From positions 1 to 34,760 of the forward strand of contig JAFEEJ010000252.1 of NCBI GenBank assembly GCA_018241145.1: 34,760 nucleotides of DNA. Direction: 5' to 3'. A model generated the notes under the pieces. The model saw only the letters and a list, made by a program, of their open reading frames with translations. It did not search any database and had not been told where the DNA came from. Shown here piece after piece: positions 7,855 to 17,437 of this stretch (the first letter of the stretch is position 1; every line of letters begins with the position of its first letter). This stretch comes from Pseudomonadota bacterium (GTDB lineage: Bacteria > Pseudomonadota > Gammaproteobacteria > Xanthomonadales > Rhodanobacteraceae). Both the position numbers and the translations under genes were made by a program.

Positions 7855-10506
7855 TTACTGGTTGCCCAGCGACTTCAGCCGGTACAACGCCTCCAGCGCA
7901 TCCTTCGGCGTCAGCGCATCGGGATCGATTTCGTCAAGCGCGCGTTCGAGTGCGGAAGCTTCGCGTGGCGCGAACAGATCGGTTTGCGGTGGCGTGTCGC
8001 CATCGCGCCCCGCGGCGGCACGCGGGCGCAGTCCGTGCGCGTCGCTTTCCAGTTCCGCCAGCGTGCGCTTCGCTTCCGCGATCACGCTCTTCGGCAAACC
8101 CGCGAGTGCTGCCACCTGCAGGCCGAAGCTGCGGTCGGCGGGGCCCGCTTTCACCGCGTGCATGAACACGAGCCGGTCGCCAAGTTTCGGGTCGTGGTAT
8201 TCGACCGCATCGAGGTGCACGTTGGCGATGCCGTCGAACTGCGCCGCCAGTTCCGTCAATTCGAAATAGTGCGTGGCGAACAGCGTGTAGGCGCGATTCA
8301 TCGTTGCGAGATGCACGGCCGCGGCGCGCGCCAGCGACAGGCCGTCGTAGGTCGAGGTGCCGCGCCCGACTTCGTCCATCAGCACCAGTGAATGCGGCGT
8401 GGCGTTGTGCAGAATGTTGGCCGTCTCGCTCATTTCCACCATGAAGGTGGATTGCCCGCGCGCCAGGTCGTCGCCCGCGCCGATGCGGGTGAAGATGCGG
8501 TCGATCGGACCGATGCGCGCGCCCGCGGCGGGCACGCAACTGCCGATGTGGGCCAGCAGCACGATCAACGCATTCTGGCGCATGTAGGTGCTCTTGCCGC
8601 CCATGTTGGGGCCGGTGATCACCAGCATGCGGCGCCCGCCACTGGATGATGTGCCGTCGAGCGCGAGGTCGTTCGGTTCGAACGGTTCCTCGCGCACCTG
8701 TTCGACGACAGGGTGGCGGCCGCGTTCGATCGCGATGCCGGGTTCGTCGGTCAACAGCGGGCGCGACCAGTCCAGCGCCTCGGCGCGCTCGGCGAGATCG
8801 GCCAGCACGTCCAGTTCCGCGATCGCGCCGGCGGCGTCCTTCAACGGTTGCAGGCGTTCGATCAGCGCATCCAGCACGCCTTCGTACAACGCGCGCTCGC
8901 GCATCAACGCGCGTTCCTTCGCCGACAGCACCTTGTCCTCGAACGCTTTCAGTTCGTCGGTGATGTAGCGCTCGGCATTCTTGGTGGTCTGGCGGCGGAT
9001 GTAATGCGCGGGCGCCTTGCCATCGTGCGTCTTGCCGAACTCGATGTAGTAGCCGTGCACGCGGTTGTAACCGACCTTGAGCGTCGCGATGCCGGTGGCC
9101 GCGCGCTCGCGTTGTTCCAGCTCGACCAGGAAATCATCGGCATTCGTCGAAAGCCGGCGCAACTCGTCCAGTTCCGCATCGTAGCCATCGGCGATCGCGC
9201 CTCCGTCGCGCAGCAGCAGGGGTGGGCGCTCGACGATCGCATTCGTGAGCATTCGCGCGGTGTCTGGGTGTTCTCCGATGCGATTCACCAGGTCGTGCAG
9301 CAGCGGGCTATCGAGTGCGGCGATCTCATTCTTCAAACCCGGCGCCGCCAGCAAGCCGTCACGCAGCGTCGCCAGATCGCGCGGCCTTGCCGAGCGCAGC
9401 GCCACGCGCGCGAGGATGCGTTCCAGGTCTCCGATCGCGCGCAATCGTTCGCGCAAGTTTTCGTACGCGCGACTTTCGATCAGCGCGCCGATCGCCTGGT
9501 GCCGCGCCTGCAGCACGCCGCGATCGCGCAGCGGCCGGTGCAACCAGCGCCGCAGCGCGCGCGCGCCCATCGGCGTGATGGTGCGGTCGAGCACGCCCAG
9601 CAAGGTGAAACGCGAATCGCCGCTGGCGTGCGTGTCCAGTTCCAGGTTGCGGCGCGTCGCCGCGTCCATCGCGATGGTTTCATCGGCCTGCTCGATCGAC
9701 AAACCGGACAAGTGCGGCAGCGCCGCCTTCTGCGTTTCCTGCAAATAGGCAAGCAGGCACCCGGCCGCGCCGATCGCGGCGTGCAGAGGCTCCGCGCCGA
9801 AACCCGACAAGTCGCGCGTGCCGAAGTGCTTCGTCAGTTCCCGCCGCGCGGCGTCGCCGTCGAAATTCCACGGCGGGCGCTTGCGCAAGCCGTGCAGCGA
9901 CGAAACCGCCGCAGGCCACGCCACGTCTTCGGAAACCAGGATTTCCGCCGGCGACAGGCGCGCCAGCTCGGCCGACAGGCTTTCCGCATCCGCGGCTTCG
10001 CCCAGCACGAATCGTCCGCCGGCCAGATCCACCCATGCGAGCCCGAAGCCGCGGGTCGACGCATTGCGCGTCGACGACTTTGAAGAAATGTCATCCGCGG
10101 CGATCGCCAGCAACAGGTTGTCGCGGCGCTCCGGCAACAACGCTTCGTCGGTGACGGTGCCGGGCGTGACGACGCGCACGACCTTGCGTTCGACCAGGCC
10201 TTTCGACGCCGCCGGATCGCCGAGTTGTTCGCAGATCGCGACCGATTCGCCCTGGCGCACCAGTTTGGCGAGATAACCCTCGGCCGCGTGGTACGGCACG
10301 CCCGCCATCGGGATCGGCGCGCCGGCCGATTGCCCGCGCTGCGTCAACGTGATGTCCAGCATGCGCGCCGCCTTGCGCGCGTCGTCGTAGAACAGCTCGT
10401 AGAAATCGCCCATCCGGAAGAACACCAGCGTGTCCGGATACTCCGCCTTGGCGGCGAAGTACTGGCGCATCAGTGGAGTGTGCTGCGAAAGGTCGGCGCG
10501 GTTCAT
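7855..10506 (-). CDS. mutS: DNA mismatch repair protein MutS
   Basis: 883 residues (E. coli 853). The N-terminal mismatch-recognition domain has the Phe-x-Glu motif at F35-Y-E37 in MGDFYELF. The connector, lever and clamp domains fill the middle. The ABC-type ATPase has Walker [10 protein letters not shown] at 632-640, then STFMVEMSE, Walker B-like [12 protein letters not shown] and the conserved FATHYFEL. MutS dimers find mismatches and recruit MutL. The ATG at 10506 gives the usual short leader before TPLMRQY. No gene follows in the same direction, and the stop is 8 bp from the convergent dimethylargininase stop. The central region is more Ala/Arg-rich than in E. coli, as expected at this GC content. 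Confidence 0.98.
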   Translation of the reverse strand: MNRADLSQHTPLMRQYFAAKAEYPDTLVFFRMGDFYELFYDDARKAARMLDITLTQRGQSAGAPIPMAGVPYHAAEGYLAKLVRQGESVAICEQLGDPAASKGLVERKVVRVVTPGTVTDEALLPERRDNLLLAIAADDISSKSSTRNASTRGFGLAWVDLAGGRFVLGEAADAESLSAELARLSPAEILVSEDVAWPAAVSSLHGLRKRPPWNFDGDAARRELTKHFGTRDLSGFGAEPLHAAIGAAGCLLAYLQETQKAALPHLSGLSIEQADETIAMDAATRRNLELDTHASGDSRFTLLGVLDRTITPMGARALRRWLHRPLRDRGVLQARHQAIGALIESRAYENLRERLRAIGDLERILARVALRSARPRDLATLRDGLLAAPGLKNEIAALDSPLLHDLVNRIGEHPDTARMLTNAIVERPPLLLRDGGAIADGYDAELDELRRLSTNADDFLVELEQRERAATGIATLKVGYNRVHGYYIEFGKTHDGKAPAHYIRRQTTKNAERYITDELKAFEDKVLSAKERALMRERALYEGVLDALIERLQPLKDAAGAIAELDVLADLAERAEALDWSRPLLTDEPGIAIERGRHPVVEQVREEPFEPNDLALDGTSSSGGRRMLVITGPNMGGKSTYMRQNALIVLLAHIGSCVPAAGARIGPIDRIFTRIGAGDDLARGQSTFMVEMSETANILHNATPHSLVLMDEVGRGTSTYDGLSLARAAAVHLATMNRAYTLFATHYFELTELAAQFDGIANVHLDAVEYHDPKLGDRLVFMHAVKAGPADRSFGLQVAALAGLPKSVIAEAKRTLAELESDAHGLRPRAAAGRDGDTPPQTDLFAPREASALERALDEIDPDALTPKDALEALYRLKSLGNQ

Positions 10507-10562
10507 GACGGCATCGTGCGAAAGCGCGAGTTTCGCATGATGCGCCTGCGGTTCCCACCACC

Positions 10563-10591
10563 GCGGTGCGGCCCGTCGCCCGCCGCACCGC
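10563..10591. terminator. GC-rich hairpin between porin and mutS
   Basis: Perfect 9-bp inverted repeat GCGGTGCGG / CCGCACCGC with an 11-nt loop, about 80 nt beyond the porin stop in the minus-strand transcript. No T-run follows, so it is only a possible transcript-end structure or attenuator before mutS. Confidence 0.3.
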
Positions 10592-10670
10592 GCATCCCGG
10601 TTTCCGATGGAACGATGGATCCCGTGCCGGCAGCCATCCCTGGCCGCCCGCACGGATTCCGACTTCCGTG

Positions 10671-11891
10671 TCAGAACTTCACTTCACCCCACGCGCCGAT
10701 CTCGCTGGTCTTGACGTCGGTGCTGGTGTCGTCCTTCAGGCGCTCGTTCTTCCAGGCCACCGCCACGCGCACGCCCTTGGTGATCGGGAACGCCACGCCG
10801 AGGTTGTAATAGGTGTCCTTGAGCGAGGGATCGAGGTCTTGGCTGGGCTTGACGCGGTCGTAGCGCGCGAAGAACGAAGCCGCGGTGAAGTCGTAGCTGC
10901 CCCACAGCGACCAGCCGTCGGCCGAGTCGGTGGGCACGCTGTTGACGTTGTTCCAGTTGCTCGCCTTGAACCATTCCGCGCCGAGGCGCAGGCCGTTGGC
11001 GTTGTACGCGGCGACCGCGTCGTAGCGATGCGCGGTATGCAGCGCGGGCGTGCTGGCGGTGTCCTTGCCCAGATCGCCGCTGTAGCCGCCGACCGCGAAC
11101 ACCAGTCCCTTCACCGGCTGCACGCCGACGCGACCCTCGAAATCCACGCTGTTGGTGCGCGAGGGATTCTTGTAGCCGCCGCCGTTGATCAGCGACGCCT
11201 GGTAGTTGAACACGCCGTTGTCGCCCAGCAGGTGCAGGCCCCAGTCCGCCGAGGTACCGAACTTGGCGCGGTCGATCAGGGTGTTCTCGACGAAGCGGTA
11301 GCCGTACCAATCCTCGACGAAGGGAATCCACGCCAGGTTCGCGGAGCCGGCGCGCAGCGTCGCCAGCGGAGAGAACGTGCCCTGCAGGTACGCCTTCTTC
11401 ACGAACAACTGGGTTTCACCGTCGTTGCTGACGTAGTTGAAGTCCGTGGTCAGGTTGGCAGACCAGATGTCGTTGAACTTGTGGTCGACGGAAAGATAGA
11501 AGCGCTTCACGTCAAGGCCGGTGCCGGAAGCGTCGGTCTTGCTGCCGTTTTTCTTCTGGTCGAGGTTGGTGAAGTCGATGAACGACGTGCCGCTGATTCT
11601 GGTATTGCTGAACCACTGGTCGGCCGGGCTGGTGCTGGCGGCTTGCGCCTGCGCCTGTTGCTGCTGCTGGATCTGCTGCAGGGTCTGCTGGGTGGCGACC
11701 GTTTGCTGCGCGTCCTGCTGGCTGTCCTGCTGCAACTGGTCGACCTTGGCCTGCAGCGCGGCCAATTGCGCCTTCAATTGCGCGATTTCCTCGGCATTGT
11801 TGCTGGAACTGGACTGGGGTGCCGCGAAGGCGCTGAAGCTGGTTGCGGCCAGGCCCGCGGCGATGGCGATCGCAAGCATCTTGTTACGCAT
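10671..11891 (-). CDS. Outer-membrane porin, phosphate-selective OprO/OprP type
   Basis: 406 residues. A signal peptide ends in SFSAFA (cleavage near residue 23). A Q/A-rich coiled coil spans about residues 32-88, with a run of glutamines near 75-82; such segments trimerise porins in the periplasm. The rest alternates beta-strands and ends in phenylalanine, the BamA recognition residue for outer-membrane barrels. The barrel pattern ([51 protein letters not shown]) resembles the Porin_O_P family. Divergent location next to pstS and the possible Pho box in its upstream region support phosphate or polyphosphate uptake under starvation; selectivity itself cannot be read from the sequence. Start ATG at 11891. 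Confidence 0.82.
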   Translation of the reverse strand: MRNKMLAIAIAAGLAATSFSAFAAPQSSSSNNAEEIAQLKAQLAALQAKVDQLQQDSQQDAQQTVATQQTLQQIQQQQQAQAQAASTSPADQWFSNTRISGTSFIDFTNLDQKKNGSKTDASGTGLDVKRFYLSVDHKFNDIWSANLTTDFNYVSNDGETQLFVKKAYLQGTFSPLATLRAGSANLAWIPFVEDWYGYRFVENTLIDRAKFGTSADWGLHLLGDNGVFNYQASLINGGGYKNPSRTNSVDFEGRVGVQPVKGLVFAVGGYSGDLGKDTASTPALHTAHRYDAVAAYNANGLRLGAEWFKASNWNNVNSVPTDSADGWSLWGSYDFTAASFFARYDRVKPSQDLDPSLKDTYYNLGVAFPITKGVRVAVAWKNERLKDDTSTDVKTSEIGAWGEVKF

Positions 11892-11999
11892 GAGTGTCTC
11901 CGGTGGGTTTCATGTCGATAAGGGCAGCCCCCGCACGCCGGTTGCACGCCGGCCCGCGGAAGGACGGCGCGAAGGGTGAGGGCCGTCGGTTACGGCCGT

Positions 12000-12028
12000 G
12001 TGCGATTCCCGTGACAGATGCGTGTCAA
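12000..12028 (-). promoter_or_regulatory. Possible Pho box of the porin gene
   Basis: On the minus strand three 7-mers recur every 11 nt: TTGACAC, CTGTCAC, ATCGCAC. The middle one matches 6 of 7 of the PhoB repeat CTGTCAT; the outer two are weak (4 and about 3). It lies about 110-140 bp upstream of the porin start. Tentative. Confidence 0.4.
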
Positions 12029-12066
12029 TCGTCATCGCGGATGCGTTGCGTCGCATCGGCGCGGGG

Positions 12067-12095
12067 TTGTCACGGATCTGCAATCTTCCCCTCAT
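12067..12095 (+). promoter_or_regulatory. Possible Pho box of pstS
   Basis: Three 7-mers at 11-nt spacing, TTGTCAC, CTGCAAT and CCCTCAT, each match 5 of 7 of the PhoB repeat CTGTCAT. A fourth unit (GTGCAAC, 12100-12106) is weaker. A TCTAAA at about 12114-12119 may be the -10, as expected when PhoB replaces a -35. The start of pstS is about 45 bp further. Spacing is the main argument; the match is degenerate. Confidence 0.45.
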
Positions 12096-12164
12096 CGGAG
12101 TGCAACCTTCGGCTTCTAAAAAGTCGCCGAGGATTTCCACCCACCGACACTCCAGGAGTCATCC

Positions 12165-13187
12165 GTGTACAAGCCAACTTCTCTTGCCGTCCGGGTCGCC
12201 GTGTTCGCCGCGACCACGGCTTTCGGCATCGCCGCGCACGCCGCCACCATCACCGGCGCGGGCAGCAGCTGGGTCTATCCGCTGGTGGCCAAGTGGTCCG
12301 ACGCGTACGCCAGGGAAACCGGCACGCAGGTCAACTACCAGTCGATCGGTTCCGGCGGCGGCATCGCGCAGATCAAGGCCGGCACCGTGGCCTTCGGCGC
12401 CAGCGACAAACCGTTGAAGCCCGAAGAACTGGCCGCCGCCGGCCTGGTGCAGTTTCCCACCGCCATCGCGGGCGAGGACGTCGTCTACAACCTGGCCGGC
12501 ATCAAGCCCGGCGAACTGATCCTGAGCGGCCCGCTGGTGGCCGACATCTATCTGGGCAAGGTCACGAAGTGGAACGACCCGGCCATCGCCAAGCTCAACC
12601 CGGGCCTGAAGCTTCCGGACGTGAACATCACCGTCGTGCACCGATCCGACGGTTCCGGCACCACCTTCACCTTCGCCAACTATCTTTCGAAAGTCAGCCC
12701 CGAGTGGAAGAGCAAGGTCGGCGCGGAGACCTCGATTGCATGGCCGACCGGCGTGGGCGGCAAGGGCAACGAGGGCGTGACCTCGTACGTGCAGCGCATT
12801 CCGGGTTCGATCGGCTACGTCGAATACGCCTACATCCTGGAAAACAAGATGTCCTATGCGCGCATGATCAACAGCGCAGGCAAGGTGGTCAGCCCCAGCC
12901 TGCAGGGCTTCCAGGCCGCGGCCGCGAACGTGGACTTCACCAAGGCGCAGGATTTCTACGTGATCCTGACCGACCAGCCCGGCGACGAGAGCTGGCCGAT
13001 CTCGGGCTGCACCTGGCAGATCCTGCGCAAGGACGCGCCCAAGGCGACCAACCAGGAAGTGACGAAGTTCTTCGCCTGGGGTTTCGACAAGGGCCAGGAC
13101 ATGGCGCGCTCGATCTCCTTCGGTCCGTTGCCGCCCAGCACGGTCGACGCGGTCAAGGCGTACTGGACGAAGAACCTGGGAATCTGA
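12165..13187 (+). CDS. pstS: Phosphate ABC transporter, periplasmic binding protein PstS
   Basis: 340 residues beginning at GTG 12165 with AGGAG 6 nt upstream. A signal peptide ends in GIAAHA (cleavage near residue 26). The mature protein opens with ATITGAGSSWVYPL, the PstS phosphate-binding loop, and contains GSGGGIAQIKAG, FGASDKPL, the YLGKVTKWNDPAI motif and HRSDGSGTT, all diagnostic of PstS. It binds inorganic phosphate in the periplasm and hands it to PstCA. First gene of pstS-pstC-pstA-pstB-phoU; 48 bp separate it from pstC. A degenerate Pho box precedes it, so induction under phosphate limitation through PhoB is expected; phoBR are not in the window. Confidence 0.96.
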   Translation: MYKPTSLAVRVAVFAATTAFGIAAHAATITGAGSSWVYPLVAKWSDAYARETGTQVNYQSIGSGGGIAQIKAGTVAFGASDKPLKPEELAAAGLVQFPTAIAGEDVVYNLAGIKPGELILSGPLVADIYLGKVTKWNDPAIAKLNPGLKLPDVNITVVHRSDGSGTTFTFANYLSKVSPEWKSKVGAETSIAWPTGVGGKGNEGVTSYVQRIPGSIGYVEYAYILENKMSYARMINSAGKVVSPSLQGFQAAAANVDFTKAQDFYVILTDQPGDESWPISGCTWQILRKDAPKATNQEVTKFFAWGFDKGQDMARSISFGPLPPSTVDAVKAYWTKNLGI

Positions 13188-13235
13188 TGCGGGCGACGTG
13201 ACCCGAACCCTGCGCGAACGGATGGAATCGATCTC

Positions 13236-14237
13236 ATGAAGGCAGCCTCATCGGCCATCGCGGGGCAACCGTCCGTGATGCACAACGGAAACCGGTCTGC
13301 CGGGAAGAAGGTTCGCTTCCCGGCGGACTTCCTGTTCCGCAAGCTCACCGGTTTCATCGCGCTGCTGGTGGCGATCACGCTGCTGGCGATCCTGGTCGCG
13401 CTGATCCGCGAGGGTTCGCAGGCGTTGCACGTGTTCGGCTGGCGGTTCTTCACCACCAGCGCATGGGATCCGGTGGCCAACCAGTTCGGCGCGCTGGTGT
13501 TCATCGTCGGCACGCTGATCAGTTCCGCGATCGCGATGCTGATCGCGATCCCCGTCAGCTTCGGCATCGCGCTTTTCATTTCGGAACTGGCGCCCCGCTG
13601 GATGCGCGGCCCGGTGTCCACCGCGGTGGAATTGCTGGCCGCGGTGCCCAGCATCATCTACGGCATGTGGGGCCTGCTGGTGTTCGCGCCGTGGTTCAGC
13701 CGCATCGAGCCGTGGATCAACGACCACATCGGCGCCATCCCCGGCCTCGGCGTGCTGTTCCGCGGGCCGCCGATGGGCATCGGCATGCTCACCGCCGGCA
13801 TCGTGCTCGGCATCATGGTGATTCCCTTCATCGCCGCGATCATGCGCGACGTGTTCCTGGTGACCCCGCCGGCGCTGAAGGAATCCGCCTATGCGCTGGG
13901 CGCGACGACCTGGGAAGTGGCGCGCCACGTGATCCTGCCGTACACGCGCACCGCGGTCACCGGCGGCATCTTCCTCGGGCTGGGCCGCGCGCTCGGCGAG
14001 ACGATGGCGGTGACCTTCATCATCGGCAATTCCAACAACCTGAGCGCCAGCCTGCTGATGCCGGGCAGTTCGATCGCCTCGGTGATCGCCAACGAGTTCA
14101 CCGAGGCGACCACCGACCTGTACCGGTCGTCGCTGCTCGCGCTGGGCCTGATCCTGTTCCTGATCACCTTCGTCGTGCTGGTGTTCGCCAAGTTGCTGCT
14201 GCTGCGCCTGGAACGCGGAACGGGGAAGAAGGCATGA
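13236..14237 (+). CDS. pstC: Phosphate ABC transporter permease PstC
   Basis: 333 residues with about six membrane helices; the first follows a basic cytoplasmic tail (around residues 35-60). The ABC permease coupling motif occurs around residues 205-235 as [19 protein letters not shown], with a helix [16 protein letters not shown] after it. PNSIIYG-like [12 protein letters not shown] near 135-147 is typical of PstC. It forms the inner-membrane channel with PstA. The stop TGA overlaps the pstA ATG by four bases (ATGA), indicating translational coupling. The N-terminus before FRKLTGF is longer than in E. coli (319 residues) and an internal ATG at 13278 could be used instead. Confidence 0.95.
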   Translation: MKAASSAIAGQPSVMHNGNRSAGKKVRFPADFLFRKLTGFIALLVAITLLAILVALIREGSQALHVFGWRFFTTSAWDPVANQFGALVFIVGTLISSAIAMLIAIPVSFGIALFISELAPRWMRGPVSTAVELLAAVPSIIYGMWGLLVFAPWFSRIEPWINDHIGAIPGLGVLFRGPPMGIGMLTAGIVLGIMVIPFIAAIMRDVFLVTPPALKESAYALGATTWEVARHVILPYTRTAVTGGIFLGLGRALGETMAVTFIIGNSNNLSASLLMPGSSIASVIANEFTEATTDLYRSSLLALGLILFLITFVVLVFAKLLLLRLERGTGKKA

Positions 14238-15079
14238 TCCCGCTGCGCGCCAAACGGCGGGCGATCAACGCCTTCAACCTGGGCATGGCGGTGCTGACCA
14301 CCGCGTTCGGCGTGTTCTGGCTCGGCTGGATCCTGTGGACCACGCTGAGCCACGGCATCGGCGCGATCCACCCTGCCTTGTTCACGCAGGACACGCCGCC
14401 GCCGGGCAGCGAGGGCGGCGGCCTGCGCAATGCGTTCGTCGGCAGTCTGATATTGCTCGGGCTGGCGCTGGCGATCGGCGTGCCGGTCGGCGTGCTGGCC
14501 GGCACATGGCTGGCGGAATTCGCCGCGCGCCGCAAGCTGGGCGGCGTGGTGCGCTTCCTCAACGACATCCTGCTGAGCGCGCCGTCGATCGTGATCGGCC
14601 TGTTCACCTACGCGATCGTGGTCGATCCCAGCGGCCACTTCTCGGCGTTCTCCGGCGGCGTGGCGCTGGCGCTGATCCTGATCCCGGTGGTGGTGCGCAC
14701 CACCGACGAAATGCTGCGGTTGATTCCCGTGGCCCTGCGCGAAGCCGCGATCGCGCTGGGCACGCCGTACTGGAAGATGGTGCTGCGGATCACCTGGAAG
14801 GCAGCCGCGTCGGGCATCCTCACCGGCGTGTTGCTGGGCATCGCGCGCATCAGCGGCGAAACCGCGCCGCTGCTGTTCACCGCGCTCAACAACCAGTTCT
14901 GGAGCACCGACCTTTCGCATCCGATCGCCAACCTGCCGGTGGTGATCTTCCAGTTCGCGATGAGTCCCTACGAAAACTGGCAGAAGATGGCATGGGCCGG
15001 CGCGTTCGTGGCGATGGCCTTCATCCTGCTGCTGAGCGTGTTTTCCCGCCTGATCCTCAAACGTGGCGCACCGAAATGA
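14234..15079 (+). CDS. pstA: Phosphate ABC transporter permease PstA
   Basis: 281 residues (E. coli 296) with about six membrane helices. The family motifs are the conserved lead-in [30 protein letters not shown] near 115-135, the permease EAA loop [16 protein letters not shown] (about residues 168-185), [20 protein letters not shown] and the C-terminal [18 protein letters not shown]. It pairs with PstC to form the phosphate channel. Its start overlaps the pstC stop and its stop overlaps the pstB start, both as ATGA. Confidence 0.96.
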   Translation: MIPLRAKRRAINAFNLGMAVLTTAFGVFWLGWILWTTLSHGIGAIHPALFTQDTPPPGSEGGGLRNAFVGSLILLGLALAIGVPVGVLAGTWLAEFAARRKLGGVVRFLNDILLSAPSIVIGLFTYAIVVDPSGHFSAFSGGVALALILIPVVVRTTDEMLRLIPVALREAAIALGTPYWKMVLRITWKAAASGILTGVLLGIARISGETAPLLFTALNNQFWSTDLSHPIANLPVVIFQFAMSPYENWQKMAWAGAFVAMAFILLLSVFSRLILKRGAPK

Positions 15080-15936
15080 TCATGATGCAAGAAAACTTCC
15101 GGAATTCCCCGCGCGATGCCGCGCTGCACGTGCCCGCGGGCGCGGGCGGCGCCGTCGCGGGCGACAATGTCGCGGCGATGCCGCCGGTCAAGATCAGCGT
15201 GCGCGGGCTGGATTTCCATTACGGGAAATTCCATGCGCTGAAGGACATCTCGATCGACATTCCCGAAAAGCGCGTCACCGCGTTCATCGGCCCGTCCGGT
15301 TGCGGCAAGTCGACCCTGCTGCGCACCTTCAACCGCATGTTCGAGATCTATCCCGAGCAGCGCGCGCAGGGGCAGATCGTCGTCGACGGCGAGAACATCC
15401 TCGACTCGAAGGAAGACATCGCGCGGGTGCGCGCGAAAATCGGCATGGTGTTCCAGAAGCCGACGCCGTTCCCGATGTCGATCTACGAGAACATCGCCTT
15501 CGGCATCCGCCTGTACGAGCGCCTGCCGAAGGCGGAAATGGACGCGCGCGTCGAACAGTGCCTGCGCCAGGCGGCGCTGTGGGACGAGGTCAAGGACAAG
15601 CTGCACCAGAGCGGCACCAGCCTTTCCGGCGGCCAGCAGCAGCGCCTGTGCATCGCGCGCGGCGTGGCGATCAAGCCGGAGATCCTGTTGCTGGACGAAC
15701 CGTGCTCGGCGCTGGATCCGATTTCCACCGCGCGCGTCGAGGAACTGCTGAAGGAACTGGTGCGCGATTACACCGTGGTGATCGTCACCCACAACATGCA
15801 GCAGGCGGCGCGATCGTCCGATTACACCGCCTTCATGTACCTGGGCGAGCTGGTCGAATTCGGCGACACCGCGACCATCTTCACGCGCCCGGCCAAGCAG
15901 CAGACGGAAGACTACATTACCGGACGGTTTGGGTGA
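15076..15936 (+). CDS. pstB: Phosphate ABC transporter ATP-binding protein PstB
   Basis: 286 residues from ATG 15076, which overlaps the pstA stop; ATGs at 15082 and 15085 are possible. The N-terminal 35 residues are an Ala/Gly-rich extension not needed by the fold. Then [12 protein letters not shown] leads to Walker [10 protein letters not shown] (about residues 74-82), the ABC signature [14 protein letters not shown], Walker [14 protein letters not shown] and the switch histidine in [10 protein letters not shown], with the PstB-specific [17 protein letters not shown]. It powers phosphate import at the inner membrane. A REP-like hairpin starts directly after the stop. Confidence 0.97.
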   Translation: MIMMQENFRNSPRDAALHVPAGAGGAVAGDNVAAMPPVKISVRGLDFHYGKFHALKDISIDIPEKRVTAFIGPSGCGKSTLLRTFNRMFEIYPEQRAQGQIVVDGENILDSKEDIARVRAKIGMVFQKPTPFPMSIYENIAFGIRLYERLPKAEMDARVEQCLRQAALWDEVKDKLHQSGTSLSGGQQQRLCIARGVAIKPEILLLDEPCSALDPISTARVEELLKELVRDYTVVIVTHNMQQAARSSDYTAFMYLGELVEFGDTATIFTRPAKQQTEDYITGRFG

Positions 15937-15982
15937 GTTGCCGCGTATGCGCGATGCGTTGAAGCGCATCGCGCGCGGCAAC
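15937..15982. repeat. REP-like composite hairpin after pstB
   Basis: Begins on the base after the pstB stop. The outer 8-bp stem is GTTGCCGC / GCGGCAAC, with a 4-nt bulge (GTAT) on the left side only. The inner 10-bp stem is GCGCGATGCG / CGCATCGCGC with loop TTGAAG. All 18 pairs are Watson-Crick. No T-run follows. The same design with a shared inner GCGCGATGC occurs at 22339-22377. In an operon it could stabilise upstream mRNA or reduce phoU expression. The remaining 132 bp to phoU hold nothing I recognise. Confidence 0.7.
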
Positions 15983-16114
15983 GAACGCCTGAGGCAGGAT
16001 GCCGAAGGCAGGGTTGCTTGGCGAGCGCAGGACGCGCGAGCCTGGCAACAGTTACCTCATGACCGAAGGCCAGATACCGCTTTATTTCCACGAGTTCATA
16101 TCCACGAGAAAGCC

Positions 16115-16816
16115 ATGCCTACTCAAGCCCACGAACACATCGTCAAGAGCTACGACGAGGAACTGAAGCGCCTCACCGGCGAAATCACCCGCATGGGCGA
16201 GCTGGCGGTCGCGCAGCTCGAATCCGCGATGGACGCGTTGGGCAAGCGCGACAGCCGTGCCGCGCAGCGGGTGGTCGACAACGACGACGCGCTGGATGCG
16301 CACGAACGCGAAATCAGCCAGGACGTGCTGCGGCTGCTGGCCTTGCGGCAGCCGATGGCGCGCGACCTGCGCGAGATCCTCGCCGCGCTGCGGATCGCCG
16401 CCGACATCGAACGCATCGGCGACTACGCGGGCAACGTGGCCAAGCGCTCGATGGTGCTGAACATGAGCGCGCCGGTGCCGCTGGCGGGCGGACTGGCGGC
16501 GCTGGCGACGCTGGCAGGCGAACTGGTGCGCGAGGTGATGCGCGCCTATGCCGCGCGCGACGCCGAGCTGGCGCACGCCGTCCGCGAACGCGACGCCGAA
16601 CTGGACGCGCTCTACACAGGGCTGTTCCGCGAACTGCTGACCTACATGATGGAAGACGCGCGCAGCATCACCGCCTGCACCCACCTGTTGTTCATCGCCA
16701 AGAACATCGAGCGCATCGGCGACCATGCCACCAACATCGCCGAGAACATCTGGTTCGTCGTGCGTGGCGAGCCGCTCGTCGAGTCCCGCGCCAAGCGCGA
16801 CCTGACCGCCGGTTAG
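16115..16816 (+). CDS. phoU: Phosphate signalling regulator PhoU
   Basis: 233 residues (E. coli 241), all helical, made of two three-helix bundles. Each bundle carries the metal-binding motif: ERIGDYAGN near residue 103 and ERIGDHATN near residue 206. HIVKSYDEELKRL at the start is typical. PhoU links the Pst transporter to the PhoR kinase and keeps the Pho regulon off when phosphate is plentiful. ATG 16115 follows GAGAAAG. It is the last gene of the pst operon, separated from pstB by 178 bp including a strong hairpin. Confidence 0.96.
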   Translation: MPTQAHEHIVKSYDEELKRLTGEITRMGELAVAQLESAMDALGKRDSRAAQRVVDNDDALDAHEREISQDVLRLLALRQPMARDLREILAALRIAADIERIGDYAGNVAKRSMVLNMSAPVPLAGGLAALATLAGELVREVMRAYAARDAELAHAVRERDAELDALYTGLFRELLTYMMEDARSITACTHLLFIAKNIERIGDHATNIAENIWFVVRGEPLVESRAKRDLTAG

Positions 16817-16914
16817 CCGCTTCGGCGGCGCTGCGCGCCCCGATCCGCGGCGTCAAGACTTGGCGGAATCGGCGCAAGGGAGTAGAAAGCAGGTCGGCCA
16901 CGACCGGAGCGCGC

Positions 16915-17421
16915 ATGACGACGCCGCAGGTTTCCGACGAAGCGCTGCGCACGCAGGCGCAGGACATTGCCACCATGCTCGCGCGCCGCGGCCTGATGCT
17001 GGTCACCGCGGAATCCTGCACCGGCGGATGGATCGCCAAGATCCTCACCGACCTGCCCGGCAGTTCCGCGTGGTTCGAGTGCGGCGTGGTCGCCTACAGC
17101 TACGAAGCCAAGGAAGCCCTGCTCGGGGTCAACCCGCACACGCTGGAACGCACCGGCGCGGTCAGCCAGGAAACCGCCATGGAAATGGTGTCGGGCGCGC
17201 TGGCGCGCTTCGGCGCCGCAGTCGCGGTGGCGGTCACCGGAATCGCCGGGCCTTCCGGCGGCACGCCGGACAAGCCCGTCGGGACGGTGTGGGTCGCATG
17301 GAAGCGCCGCGGCGGTTACGCGCACGCGCGCCTGTTCCATTTCGACGGCGACCGCGAAGCGGTGCGGCGGCAAACGGTGGCGCGCGCGCTCGAGGGCGTG
17401 CACGCGCTGCTGACCGAATGA
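16915..17421 (+). CDS. pncC: Nicotinamide-nucleotide amidase, CinA C-terminal type
   Basis: 168 residues, only the CinA C-terminal domain. Key motifs: TAESCTGGW (about residues 29-37, with the serine nucleophile), GVVAYS, GAVSQETA and the glycine-rich AVTGIAGPSGG, then KPVGTVWVAW. Stand-alone proteins of this type hydrolyse NMN to nicotinate mononucleotide and ammonia for NAD recycling. The N-terminal MoCF-like half of full-length CinA is absent, as usual in E. coli PncC. It lies 98 bp after phoU and is convergent with the next gene (16 bp between the stops). In many relatives it precedes recA, which is not seen here. Confidence 0.9.
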   Translation: MTTPQVSDEALRTQAQDIATMLARRGLMLVTAESCTGGWIAKILTDLPGSSAWFECGVVAYSYEAKEALLGVNPHTLERTGAVSQETAMEMVSGALARFGAAVAVAVTGIAGPSGGTPDKPVGTVWVAWKRRGGYAHARLFHFDGDREAVRRQTVARALEGVHALLTE

Positions 17422-17437
17422 GCGCCGTCGCGCGGCG

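Noticed and set aside
12040-12062. Partial inverted repeat GATGCG/CGTCGCATC as another REP-like copy
   Set aside because: Arms are short and mismatched and it lacks the GCGCGATGC core and the bulge.
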